DNA of 64,000 bases, taken from the NCBI GenBank assembly GCA_028281285.1, contig JANQKF010000029.1, positions 1 to 64,000 on the forward strand. Reading direction: 5' to 3'. This stretch comes from Cyclobacteriaceae bacterium. Its GTDB lineage: Bacteria; Bacteroidota; Bacteroidia; Cytophagales; Cyclobacteriaceae. Shown piece after piece: positions 8,443 through 18,384 of the stretch. Each line of letters opens with the position of its first letter. Position 1 is the first letter of the stretch. The notes beneath the pieces were generated by a model. It ran no database searches, was not told where the DNA came from, and was given only the letters and a program-made list of their open reading frames with translations. Position numbers and translations under genes: made by a program.

Positions 8443-11409
8443 ATGAAAAAACTTCTAACTAAAAGAGCATTACTGTCATTCCCAAAATTGGGGGCGGTGT
8501 TGGTCATGATGTTTATGACCTCCGCTGTCTTTGCACAGATTAATGTTAGTGGAGTTGTGACCGAGGCTGGAACCGGCCAGACGTTGCCTTCCGTAACAGT
8601 ACTGATCAAAGGTACTACCAACGGAACCTTCACTAATGTTGATGGGCGCTATCAGATTTCGGCAAACAGCGGAGATACACTGGTATTCTCCTTTGTGGGT
8701 TTTGAAACTGTGGAGAGAGCGGTGACTGGCAGTACGATCAACGTAGAGATGGGCGTGAGTTCCCAGGCGTTGGGTGAAGTCGTGGTAATCGGATACGGTA
8801 CCACAAGTGTAAAAGATGCGACCGGTTCAATCGCAGCTATTTCAACCGAGGATTTTAACAAGGGTAATATCGTTACGCCTGAAAACCTGTTAAATGGTCG
8901 GGTATCAGGAGTGCAGATCACTCAAGGTGGAGAACCTGGTGCAGGAGCTACTATTCGAATACGAGGTGGTGCTTCATTAGGTGCAAGTAATGATCCATTG
9001 ATTGTAATTAATGGATTGCCAATTGATAATTCTACTGTAGGTGGAGGTCGTTCTATTCTTAGTACGTTGAACCCAAATGAGATTGAATCATTCACCGTAT
9101 TGAAAGATGCCTCTGCAACAGCGATTTATGGATCAAGGGCTTCTAACGGTGTAATCATTATTACAACCAAGGAGGCCAGAAATGATTTTTCAGTTAATCT
9201 GGATATTCAGACCAATGTGAGTGAATTGGCAAATACTTACCCTGTATTTACTGCTGACGAACTCAGAGACGTTCTTCAACAACGTAGGCCTGATTTGGTC
9301 GGACAGCTGGGAACCGCTAATACGAATTGGCAAGAGGAAATATACAGAACCGGGGTTTCTTCTAACATCAACCTTTCTGCGGAAGGTTCTTTATTCGGAA
9401 AAGTACCTACCAGAGTATCAGTAGGAAGAACATTCCAGGAAGGGATTAGACTAACATCAGAATTTGATAGGACTGCTACTACTTTAAATGCAATGCCTTC
9501 CTTCTTTAAAGACGCTTTGAATGTTCAGGTAAACTTTAATTATACTAGAGAAGAGAATAGGTTTGCTAGTGGTCAGGAAGGTAATGCAATTTCCTTTGAC
9601 CCAACTCAACCGGTTTATGACCCTAATTCACCTTTTGGTGGATTTTTCCAGTTCACGAATTTAGTAGATGATGGTGTGTTAAACGAAGACGACTTAATTC
9701 CTTTCGCTCCATTTAATCCAGTTGCAGAATTATTGCAGACACAAAATTTGGCTCAGGTAGACAGGGTCTTTGGTAATATCAAATTCGATTACCAGCTTCC
9801 GTGGGTTGAAGGTCTAACAGCAACGTTGAACTTGGGATATGATGAACAAAAGGGACAGGGAACATTTACCAAGTCTAACTTGAATCCGCAAAGTATTGAT
9901 GATGGCTCAATTGTAGGTACTAGTTCTTCATTTACGAGTTACAGGGTTAACCGTCTTTTGGATGGATACTTCAGCTATGTCAAAGAGTTTACACCAGACT
10001 TGAATTTTGACGCCACGGCTGGTTATTCATATCAAAAGTTTGAAGCACATAGTAGCAATACCGGAAATACATTGGATCCTAATGCATTTGCAGTAAGTAA
10101 TGCTGAGACTGATGTTGTTCTTATTGGCTACTTTGCCCGGGCTAATGTTGCTTTCAAGAACAAGTATTACTTGACAGCATCATTCAGACGTGATGGAAGT
10201 TCAAGATTTAGTGAAGACAACAGATGGGGCAATTTTCCTGCAGCGGCAATTTCATGGAAGTTAAATGAGGATTTATTTCCTAATAACAATACTGTTTCTA
10301 CACTTAAGCTTCGTGTGGGTTGGGGTATTACCGGACAGCAAGACATTGGTTCAGCCTCAGGCCTATACCTGAATACTTATTCAGTGGGTCAAGACGATTC
10401 TCAATATCGATTTGGGAACCAGGTTATTCCAATTGGTCAGCCGCAATTTCGAAATGAAATAATCAAGTGGGAAGAAACTACAACCACTAACATTGGTGTA
10501 GATTTTGGTCTCTTTAATGATCGTTTGTACGGTTCGATCGAATATTTCAACAAAAACTCCGAAGATTTATTGGCGTTTGCTGCCATTTCGGATGGATCTA
10601 ACTTCAGTAATGGTGGTTTCCAAAACATTGGTGATTTCACCACGCAAGGGGTTGAGTTCGCTATTAGCGGGGATATCATTCAATCTTCTGATTTTAGCTG
10701 GAGTGGTAACTTTAATGCAACATTCATAGGTCAGGAGATTAACGAGTTGGCACTTGGTGCAGATCAGCTCATTGGAGGTATTAGTGGTGGAGTCGGAAAC
10801 ACTGTTCAAATTCACAGAGTTGGATTCGCTCCATTTATGTTCCACCTATACAAGCAAGTGTATGGTGAGGACGGTAAGCCGATTGAAGGAGCTTATGCCG
10901 ATTTGAATGGTGATAATGTGATTAATCTTGATGATCGCTATTTGCATAGAAATGGCATTCCGGATGTTACAATGGGTTTCCTTTCAAACTTCAACTATAA
11001 GAATTGGGATTTATCTTTCAACTTAAGAGCCTCACTTGGAAACTACGTTTACAACAATGTAGCATCGACAAGAGCTCAGTTTGCAAACTTCCAATTGAAC
11101 AACACAGTATCAAACTTGCCAACCTCCGTATTGGACTCAGAATTCAACATTACAGAAGACGTAATCTTATCCGATTATTATCTAGAGAATGCATCTTTCC
11201 TGAGATTGGATAATGTTACTCTTGGGTACCGTTTCAATAAGATTCCGATTAAAGGAGTTAAGTCTTTGAGACTCTCGGGAGGTGCAATGAACCTTTTTGT
11301 GATTACCAACTATTCAGGAGTTGATCCGGAAGTATTTAATAATGGGATTGACAATACAATCTATCCCAGAGCGAGAACTTATTATCTATCACTAAACGTG
11401 GGATTCTAA
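8443..11409 (+). CDS. SusC/RagA family TonB-linked outer membrane protein
   Basis: Carboxypeptidase-like N-domain (INVSGVVTEAGTGQTLPSVTVLIKGT), plug (VVVIGYGTTSVKDATGSI), C-terminal beta-barrel ending in LNVGF. Confidence 0.95.
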   Translation: MKKLLTKRALLSFPKLGAVLVMMFMTSAVFAQINVSGVVTEAGTGQTLPSVTVLIKGTTNGTFTNVDGRYQISANSGDTLVFSFVGFETVERAVTGSTINVEMGVSSQALGEVVVIGYGTTSVKDATGSIAAISTEDFNKGNIVTPENLLNGRVSGVQITQGGEPGAGATIRIRGGASLGASNDPLIVINGLPIDNSTVGGGRSILSTLNPNEIESFTVLKDASATAIYGSRASNGVIIITTKEARNDFSVNLDIQTNVSELANTYPVFTADELRDVLQQRRPDLVGQLGTANTNWQEEIYRTGVSSNINLSAEGSLFGKVPTRVSVGRTFQEGIRLTSEFDRTATTLNAMPSFFKDALNVQVNFNYTREENRFASGQEGNAISFDPTQPVYDPNSPFGGFFQFTNLVDDGVLNEDDLIPFAPFNPVAELLQTQNLAQVDRVFGNIKFDYQLPWVEGLTATLNLGYDEQKGQGTFTKSNLNPQSIDDGSIVGTSSSFTSYRVNRLLDGYFSYVKEFTPDLNFDATAGYSYQKFEAHSSNTGNTLDPNAFAVSNAETDVVLIGYFARANVAFKNKYYLTASFRRDGSSRFSEDNRWGNFPAAAISWKLNEDLFPNNNTVSTLKLRVGWGITGQQDIGSASGLYLNTYSVGQDDSQYRFGNQVIPIGQPQFRNEIIKWEETTTTNIGVDFGLFNDRLYGSIEYFNKNSEDLLAFAAISDGSNFSNGGFQNIGDFTTQGVEFAISGDIIQSSDFSWSGNFNATFIGQEINELALGADQLIGGISGGVGNTVQIHRVGFAPFMFHLYKQVYGEDGKPIEGAYADLNGDNVINLDDRYLHRNGIPDVTMGFLSNFNYKNWDLSFNLRASLGNYVYNNVASTRAQFANFQLNNTVSNLPTSVLDSEFNITEDVILSDYYLENASFLRLDNVTLGYRFNKIPIKGVKSLRLSGGAMNLFVITNYSGVDPEVFNNGIDNTIYPRARTYYLSLNVGF

Positions 11410-11424
11410 TAATTGAGAACTGAT

Positions 11425-13014
11425 ATGAAAAAGAATATTTTATATATAGCGTTGATTGGGGTCTTATCGGTTGCCTGTACAAGTGATCTTGATATTGAAC
11501 CTAATGACCCATTATTGACATTGGGAGATGACTTTTTAGCGACTCCTACAGGGTATACGCAAGCACTTGCAGGAATTTATGCTAATCTTAGTTTAACAAG
11601 TACATCTGGTACCGGTAATTCGAATATTACTGGACTAGATGCAGGAACGAGCCAATATGGACGTGGATTGTGGAACTTGCAGGAGCTGGTTACAGATATG
11701 GCTATTTGGACTTGGGAGAATGACCCAGGGTTACGTCAATTGAATCGTGCTACCTGGAGTGCGAACAATCCGATTTTGAGAGGTATGTTTGGCAGATTAA
11801 TGGCTTCCGTTGCCTTGTCCAATGAGTTTTTGCGTCAATCGACAGATGATCTTTTGAATGAAAGATCGGTGCCAGAGCAGATTCGTTCTGCTATGCCCAC
11901 ATATCGAGCTGAAGCGAGATTTTTGAGAGCATTGGCCTATTATCATATGATGGACTTGTTTAGCCAAGCTCCTTTTGTGACGGAAAATGATCCGGTAGGA
12001 GCTTATCAAGCACCAGCTTACAATAGAGCTCAATTATTCGATTATGTAGAATCAGAATTGCTTGAGATCATTCCTTCCATGACGGCTCCGTTGCAAAACG
12101 AATATGGTAGGGCAGATCAAGCTGCTGCAAGAATGGTCTTAGCCAAGATCTATATGAACGCGGAAGTTTACATTGGAGAGAATAAATATTCTGACGCGAT
12201 TGCACAATTAGAAGCAGTGATTGGAGGTGGTTTTGAATTGACTCCGACTTATTTGCACAACTTCGCAGCAGATAACGATGTGAGCGCTGCCAGAAATGAA
12301 ATTATTTTCGCTGTTCAGTCTGACGGTATCGTTACTAAAAACTTTGGTCCGACCACTGTTATGGCCAATGGACAAGTCGGCTCGCAGGAGTCAAACGGAG
12401 CAGACTTTGGTATCCAAGACGGAGGTTGGGGAGGAGCTCTTCGAGTGACTCAACAATTCTCAGAGATTTTCCAAAACGGTACCTATGGCACGGATGATCG
12501 AAATACCTTGATTACCGCCAACAGAACCATTGATATTCAGAATATAGGTTTCCGGGAGCAAGGTTATATCATAGGTAAATGGTCTAACATAAGCTCAACC
12601 GGACAGATTGGTCAGGCGAATGAAATCGTTGATATCGATTTTCCTATGTTTAGACTGGCCGATGCTTATTTAATGTATGCTGAAGCCCACCTCAGAGGAG
12701 GGGGAGGTTCTTTGACCACGGCCACAGGTTACTTTAATGACCTCAGAAATAGGTCAAATAACCCAAATACAATTGGGGAAGGAGATCTAACCTTGGATTT
12801 GATCCTTGAAGAAAGACTCGTGGAATTACACTGGGAAGCTCACAGAAGACAAGACTTGATCCGTTATGGAAGGTTCACGGGAGCTTCTTACAATTGGTCA
12901 TGGAAAGGTAATGCTGCCAAGGGTATAGCCTTACCTGCTCACATGTCAGTTTATCCTATTCCGGAACAAAGCTTAGCGGCCAATCCGAACCTTACCCAAA
13001 ATGCAGGTTACTAA
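11425..13014 (+). CDS. SusD/RagB family nutrient-binding outer membrane lipoprotein
   Basis: Lipoprotein signal; EARFLRALAYYHMMDLF, LILEERLVELHWEAHRRQDLIRYG; immediately downstream of susC. Confidence 0.93.
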   Translation: MKKNILYIALIGVLSVACTSDLDIEPNDPLLTLGDDFLATPTGYTQALAGIYANLSLTSTSGTGNSNITGLDAGTSQYGRGLWNLQELVTDMAIWTWENDPGLRQLNRATWSANNPILRGMFGRLMASVALSNEFLRQSTDDLLNERSVPEQIRSAMPTYRAEARFLRALAYYHMMDLFSQAPFVTENDPVGAYQAPAYNRAQLFDYVESELLEIIPSMTAPLQNEYGRADQAAARMVLAKIYMNAEVYIGENKYSDAIAQLEAVIGGGFELTPTYLHNFAADNDVSAARNEIIFAVQSDGIVTKNFGPTTVMANGQVGSQESNGADFGIQDGGWGGALRVTQQFSEIFQNGTYGTDDRNTLITANRTIDIQNIGFREQGYIIGKWSNISSTGQIGQANEIVDIDFPMFRLADAYLMYAEAHLRGGGGSLTTATGYFNDLRNRSNNPNTIGEGDLTLDLILEERLVELHWEAHRRQDLIRYGRFTGASYNWSWKGNAAKGIALPAHMSVYPIPEQSLAANPNLTQNAGY

Positions 13015-13035
13015 TATTTAAGACAAAAACTAATC

Positions 13036-14178
13036 ATGAAAAATAAAGTATTATTATCGCTATTCATGGCCATGCTGATCGTCTTTTCGGCATGTGACCC
13101 TGACGATGGGCTCGTTTTTACAGCAAGTGAAAGCGAAGCTGAAGTTACAATAAGCACATCACTATTAGCTAATTATTTGATTTCACAAGAAACAGCTGAT
13201 AATGTAGCTGAAAGACTCGTTTGGAATCCGATTGATTTTGGAGCTCCTGTTAATGTTACTTATGAACTGTATGGATCAACAGATCCACAATTTGGTACAG
13301 AAGAGCTTATTGGTTCTACTTCTGAAACAAATATTGCAGTACTTGTAGACGATTTACTCGGGTTTGCCTCTGAACTGGGATTGGACAATGATCCAGCGAC
13401 TACTGATGGAAACGGTGCACCAAACAATGAAGGTCAGGTGTTCTTGAGACTGCGAGCATTTGCAGGAACTACGGATGTTCTTGAGGAGTACTCTGATGGC
13501 ATCAGAATGAACATTACTGTAATTGAACGTTCTGATGATGCTGGTTGCGCATCCTGGTGGGTAGTAGGTGAAGCTGCTGCCGATGCCGGTTGGGCTTGGG
13601 ATACTCCTGTCGAGTTCACTTGTGATAACAATGTGTACAGTGCAAGAATCAATCTTGTTCAAGGCGCATTCCGATTCTTCACAACTGAAGGCGATTGGGG
13701 ATCTGGACAGAACTTCCCTTTCTTTTCTGATGACGGCTATACGATTGACGCCAACTTTGAGAATGCTGGAGACGGAGACAGTAACTTCAGATTTACAGGA
13801 ACTCCAGGTATTTATGATCTCGTTATAGATGCGGTCAATAAGACCATTACACTTACAGTTTCAGGACCATACTACCTAGTAGGAGAAGCAATTGCAGTGA
13901 CTGGTTGGGATTGGGCGAACAGACCTGAGTTGACTCAGACTGCGCCTTATGTATACAGTGCAGATATCGAATTCGTGGCAGGTGCATTCCGAATCTTTAC
14001 CGCTGATGGAGACTGGGGTTCTGGAAGAAACTTCCCTTACTACGAAGACGAAGGTTATACCATAGACGGTGACTTCGAAAATGCTGGTGATGGTGATAGC
14101 AACTTCCGATTTATTGGAACTCCGGGAACCTATACATTGACGGTGAACGAAGTGGATCAGACTATTACTCTTAACTAG
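13036..14178 (+). CDS. SusE/SusF-like outer membrane glycan-binding lipoprotein
   Basis: Lipoprotein signal, SusE-like N-terminus, two tandem similar ~100 aa modules (…GDWGSGxNFP…GYTID…ENAGDGDSNFRF…); after susCD. Confidence 0.85.
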   Translation: MKNKVLLSLFMAMLIVFSACDPDDGLVFTASESEAEVTISTSLLANYLISQETADNVAERLVWNPIDFGAPVNVTYELYGSTDPQFGTEELIGSTSETNIAVLVDDLLGFASELGLDNDPATTDGNGAPNNEGQVFLRLRAFAGTTDVLEEYSDGIRMNITVIERSDDAGCASWWVVGEAAADAGWAWDTPVEFTCDNNVYSARINLVQGAFRFFTTEGDWGSGQNFPFFSDDGYTIDANFENAGDGDSNFRFTGTPGIYDLVIDAVNKTITLTVSGPYYLVGEAIAVTGWDWANRPELTQTAPYVYSADIEFVAGAFRIFTADGDWGSGRNFPYYEDEGYTIDGDFENAGDGDSNFRFIGTPGTYTLTVNEVDQTITLN

Positions 14179-14206
14179 TAGTTAGTTAGTTTTATAAATC
14201 GTTTTG

Positions 14207-14242
14207 AGAATGGCAGTTTCGTTGGAACTGCCATTCTTTTTT
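14207..14242 (+). terminator. Strong rho-independent terminator after the susE-like gene
   Basis: Perfect 12-bp arms AGAATGGCAGTT/AACTGCCATTCT followed by a T-tract. Confidence 0.8.
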
Positions 14243-14274
14243 ATCAATAGTCACAATACTTAAATTAGTAGGTA

Positions 14275-15411
14275 ATGAAGAAGCTCGTTACTTTGTTGGT
14301 GTTTGGTTATTTGATGGCATGTTCTTCAAGTGATGCTGATCAGGCACAGATTGTTGATACTGGTGGAGATGATCCAGTATTTTACTTTGGGGCTGACCTT
14401 TCCTATGTAAATGAAATGGAGGATTGTGGAGCTGCCTATAAAAATCAGGAAGGATCAGAAATGGATCCTTATCAAATCTTCGAAAATGCCGGCACTAATC
14501 TGATTCGTTTGAGACTTTGGCATAATCCCACATGGACCAACTACTCCAACTACGAGGACGTTAAGAAGTCCATCAAAAGAGCAAAGGATCTGGGTATAGA
14601 TGTCCTACTCGATTTTCATTACTCTGATAATTGGGCGGATCCCGGGAAGCAAAAAATTCCACAGGCCTGGTACGCCCATCTGAACAATACCAGTGTTCTG
14701 GTTGATTCAATATATAATTATACTTATGGCACGTTGGAAGGCCTTGCAGATGAAAATCTCCTACCTGACATGGTTCAGGTAGGGAATGAGATCAATGCAA
14801 TGATCTTACAAGATGATGAGTTGCAATGGCCCATCGATTGGGCTAGAAATTCGGCCTTGATCAATAGCGGAATTCAAGCGGTGCGAGACATTGCTGAAGA
14901 ACATAACAAGAATATTGATGTTATGCTCCATATTGCCCAACCGGAGAATGGGCTTTGGTGGTTTGAACAGGCATCTGCAAATGGTATCAATGACTTCGAT
15001 TGGATTGGCCTGTCCTACTATCCTATTTGGTCTGAATACGACCTTGAGGATATTTCAACACCATTAAGAACGCTTAAAAACACTTATAAGAAAAGAGTAA
15101 TGATTGTCGAGACGGCCTACCCTTATACTTTAGACAATGTTGATCCTGCCAACAATATTTTGACTAGCGCTGCTGCCATTTCAGGGTACCCAATTAGCCC
15201 GGAGGGTCAGTTGGCCTATCTCAACAAGCTCAAAGAGGAAATAGAGGAGGCTGGTGGCGAAGGTTTAGTCTATTGGGAACCTGCCTGGGTGTCCACCTCA
15301 TGTTCTACACAATGGGGGCAAGGCTCTCATTGGGACAATGCCACACTTTTTGATCAGACGAATCAAGCTACCATTGCAATGACTTTTTACAACGGCTCTG
15401 ATCAAGACTAG
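14275..15411 (+). CDS. Arabinogalactan endo-beta-1,4-galactanase (GH53 family)
   Basis: FGADLSYVNEMEDCG..., GTNLIRLRLWHNPTW, DVLLDFHYSDNWADPGKQKIPQAW, MVQVGNEIN, WIGLSYYPIW. Confidence 0.92.
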   Translation: MKKLVTLLVFGYLMACSSSDADQAQIVDTGGDDPVFYFGADLSYVNEMEDCGAAYKNQEGSEMDPYQIFENAGTNLIRLRLWHNPTWTNYSNYEDVKKSIKRAKDLGIDVLLDFHYSDNWADPGKQKIPQAWYAHLNNTSVLVDSIYNYTYGTLEGLADENLLPDMVQVGNEINAMILQDDELQWPIDWARNSALINSGIQAVRDIAEEHNKNIDVMLHIAQPENGLWWFEQASANGINDFDWIGLSYYPIWSEYDLEDISTPLRTLKNTYKKRVMIVETAYPYTLDNVDPANNILTSAAAISGYPISPEGQLAYLNKLKEEIEEAGGEGLVYWEPAWVSTSCSTQWGQGSHWDNATLFDQTNQATIAMTFYNGSDQD

Positions 15412-15680
15412 TCATTCTTACTTCGAGTCTTTTGAGCCAACCTGTAGGGTAGCCTGCTGAGACAAAAAAACACCGTCTCCAAGAAGCAGTGCTTTTTGCA
15501 ATCCCTACCAGACCGGTATCGAACCAATTTCTGGAAGATTTGAAACGTCTTTACTCCCTCAAATACATTTACGAAGCGTACATTATGAACCGTAAATTTC
15601 CTTAAAATTTAAGCACCAATAAACTCCAGTAACATGAAAAAACAATAGAAACATCACTCTCAAAACTCAATCATTCAAGG

Positions 15681-15944
15681 TGAGAAAAGTCACTGGTTGC
15701 AATAACTGTGAAGCAGGCATTTGACCAAGCCAAAGACTGGTAAGACTTTAAAAACAGACTCGAGCAGCAAAGTCTGAAAATTGAATCAACCGGGAGTAAT
15801 AAAACGATCAAGCGAGGCGATCAAACCTATAGGTTAGAAGACTTGGGAATCACATCGGCTCATAAGCAAACTTTGCTGCGGTTGGACGAGTTAGCAGAGC
15901 TATCGCAAAGGATTAATGGGTTTAAGCATGAATGGAGATGTTAA
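15681..15944 (+). pseudogene. Remnant of a coding gene, possibly the C-terminal part of a mobilisation/relaxase protein
   Basis: Frame reads ...SLVAITVKQAFDQAKDW*DFKNRLEQQSLKIESTGSNKTIKRGDQTYRLEDLGITSAHKQTLLRLDELAELSQRINGFKHEWRC*, with one in-frame TAA; no intact start. Confidence 0.4.
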
Positions 15945-16276
15945 CAAGATTGGACGTTAGCATCAGATGTCTTTGATAGCTATGAGATATACCCCTTGGT
16001 TTGAATATGGTCAAATAACAATTGATGGAGCAGATTTTCAGATGTCAAATTCTATGATTGACCAAAGTATCCATGAATCAATTGCAAGTCTGGTTTATAA
16101 GCCTCAATCTTACTTTTGCTATGGAGTTTAACCTTTAATATCTCAATAAAATGCGCAATGCTCATAATAATTAATTCAACAATAAAATTATATTAATAAT
16201 GGGTATCGCAGCTAGTAAACTTGTAAATTGATTATATTATTATACGATAGTGGTGTACCATTTAAATCAAGGATAT

Positions 16277-16852
16277 ATGAAAATCTATTCAAAAGTTTTA
16301 AAAGGTAAGGCGAAACTATCATTCCATATTTTATTAATAGTCACTGCACTATTCAGTCTTGTCCATCAAGCATCCGGACAAGAGAAGGTAAATGCAACAA
16401 TTGGATTTGGAGTTCCGGAATTGATAAATGCTGGAGTAAGATTTCAGTCCAATCAAACTCAAATAGGATTAAGTATTGGGTCAGTGCCACCTGGTTTAAG
16501 GGAAAATATAATTTCTATCTCAGGCGATGTTTATTTTCATTTTGGAGGATTCTCTGAATTATCGCAGAGGCGTCCTTGGTATGTTAGGGTTGGAATGAGT
16601 TATTGGCGAGATGAAACCAATTCTTCAATTCATAAACATCTAATTCTAAGTACGCGACTTGGCAGAGATTTCAATATTTCAAAGAAAATTGGAATTGGGA
16701 TAGATTTTGGATTCGCGTTTGAATTATTTCATGATGAAACAAGAAAGCGACCACCATCAAGTAACCCTTTTGGTTTAGATTCCGATTCCGATTCTAGTGT
16801 GGCACCCACTTTAGGGATAGGATTGTTTTATAGATTTCTGTCAATAAAGTAA
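16277..16852 (+). CDS. Hypothetical secreted / outer-membrane beta-barrel-like protein
   Basis: Signal peptide ending SGQ, alternating Gly/aromatic beta-strand pattern, ends LGIGLFYRFLSIK; ORF opens at 16250. Confidence 0.55.
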   Translation: MKIYSKVLKGKAKLSFHILLIVTALFSLVHQASGQEKVNATIGFGVPELINAGVRFQSNQTQIGLSIGSVPPGLRENIISISGDVYFHFGGFSELSQRRPWYVRVGMSYWRDETNSSIHKHLILSTRLGRDFNISKKIGIGIDFGFAFELFHDETRKRPPSSNPFGLDSDSDSSVAPTLGIGLFYRFLSIK

Positions 16853-16973
16853 AGACTCAGCGATTGACTCATTAATACTCGTTAACAACGAGTATGCGTT
16901 TTCTAGAGAGACAAAAAAACACTACCTCTTAGAAACGAGCATTAATGCAGTCCCTAGGAGGACGTGAGGAAGA

Positions 16974-16996
16974 GTATTGATCCAGTGGATCAATAC
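16974..16996. repeat. Perfect hairpin GTATTGATCC-AGT-GGATCAATAC
   Basis: 10-bp arms and 3-nt loop, read directly from the sequence. Confidence 0.8.
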
Positions 16997-17101
16997 CCGA
17001 GCGGGCCAGCTTGCAGGGCAAGCCTGCCTTCGTGTTGCTGCGGTGGGTACGCCCCTGAGGACGAAATGCAGAAGGCCCAGCGTGAGCTGAGCCTTCAAAT
17101 G

Positions 17102-17173
17102 CAGTCCCTAGGGGAATCGAACCCCTGTTTCCAGGATGAAAACCTGGCGTCCTAACCCCTAGACGAAGGGACC
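17102..17173 (-). tRNA. tRNA-Glu (TTC)
   Basis: Reverse complement GGTCCCTTCGTCTAGGGGTTAGGACGCCAGGTTTTCATCCTGGAAACAGGGGTTCGATTCCCCTAGGGACTG folds as a tRNA; anticodon TTC. Confidence 0.96.
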
Positions 17174-17193
17174 GTGACTTTCATCATTAAGTG

Positions 17194-17278
17194 CAGAGGC
17201 GGAGGGATTCGAACCCCCGGTACCTCGCGGTACAACGGTTTTCAAGACCGCCGCATTCGACCACTCTGCCACGCCTCT
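17194..17278 (-). tRNA. tRNA-Ser (TGA)
   Basis: Reverse complement AGAGGCGTGGCAGAGTGGTCGAATGCGGCGGTCTTGAAAACCG...GGGGGTTCGAATCCCTCCGCCTCTG; anticodon TGA, long variable arm. Confidence 0.96.
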
Positions 17279-17436
17279 GTATTAATTCGTAAAGAACGTT
17301 TTCTTTACAGAACCGCATTTATTCAAGTCATTCTACTTGATTTGAAATCCCCTTGAGGCGCGCCTCTGTAGGGTCATCTTGCGATTCGGACTGCAAAGAT
17401 AAGGGGAAATTTTTTTCTGCAAAAAGTAACTAAGAA

Positions 17437-18384
17437 TTATTGATGTTCAGACTGTAGTTTGTCTGTTTTTACCGTGTCAATGGCGGCATTCATTTCAAAC
17501 CCAACCAATAGAATTAAAGAAAGAATAAACAACCAAAGCATCAGCACAAGAAGGACTCCGATTGAGCCATAAAGTGTATTATAGGCACCAAAATTATTCA
17601 CATAAAATGAAAGCCCGAAAGAGGCAAGAATGCATGACAGGCTAGCGAAAACGGAGCCAACACTGAAGAAATGCCATCTGGTGTGTACCGTGGGAGCAAA
17701 GTAATAAATGAAAGAAATTGCGATTTGAAAAACAGCGAAAAGAATTAAAAAGCGAAAGACGAAGATAAGGTCAATCGATATAATGTCTGCTACCGTATCA
17801 CGAATCTCGGTATTATTTAAAAACTGTTGGCCAACTACCAATAAAGTGACAGCCACAATGACTGAGATAGAAAGAAGAAAAATTAGTCCGGTGGCAGTAA
17901 CTCTCATCCTTAGATTGCCTCTAGTCTCTTTGGTTTTGTAGCAGGCGTTGAATGCCTTCATCAGGTTTACCATTCCATTGGTAGATAGAATGAGTGCTAA
18001 GACAAAACCAAATGAAAGCAAGCCTCCCCGTTTTCTGACAATAATGTCCTGAATAGTCACCTTGGCTTCCTGGTAAAGGTTGGTGGGCAGGATATCCTCT
18101 AAAAAACCTATTATCACATCATTAGTGATCTCAGGAAAGAAGTTTTGAATGAAGGGAACAAGCGTGAAAAGAAAGATTATGGCCGGAAAAATTGCTGTGG
18201 TAAAGCTGAATGCGACTGCATTGGCTCGAGTAATGATTTCATCATTGGATAGCTTCTTAATGAATATGACAATGCAATCATAAAGACCAATTTTGGTTTT
18301 GCCCAATTTGATTCTTTGCAGCAGCGCCACAAAGCGATGGTAAAATTCATTCTGAAAGACAAAGTTCAGGAACCTATCCTTCAT
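17437..18384 (-). CDS. YihY/BrkB family inner membrane protein
   Basis: Multi-pass; ANAVAFSFTTAIFPAIIFLFTL, FAPTVHTRWHFFSVGSVFAS, YGSIGVLLVLMLWLF. Confidence 0.88.
   Translation of the reverse strand: MKDRFLNFVFQNEFYHRFVALLQRIKLGKTKIGLYDCIVIFIKKLSNDEIITRANAVAFSFTTAIFPAIIFLFTLVPFIQNFFPEITNDVIIGFLEDILPTNLYQEAKVTIQDIIVRKRGGLLSFGFVLALILSTNGMVNLMKAFNACYKTKETRGNLRMRVTATGLIFLLSISVIVAVTLLVVGQQFLNNTEIRDTVADIISIDLIFVFRFLILFAVFQIAISFIYYFAPTVHTRWHFFSVGSVFASLSCILASFGLSFYVNNFGAYNTLYGSIGVLLVLMLWLFILSLILLVGFEMNAAIDTVKTDKLQSEHQ

Noticed and set aside
16964-17356. ORFs 16964..17155 and 17174..17356
   Set aside because: They run through tRNA-Glu and tRNA-Ser on the opposite strand; no protein family features
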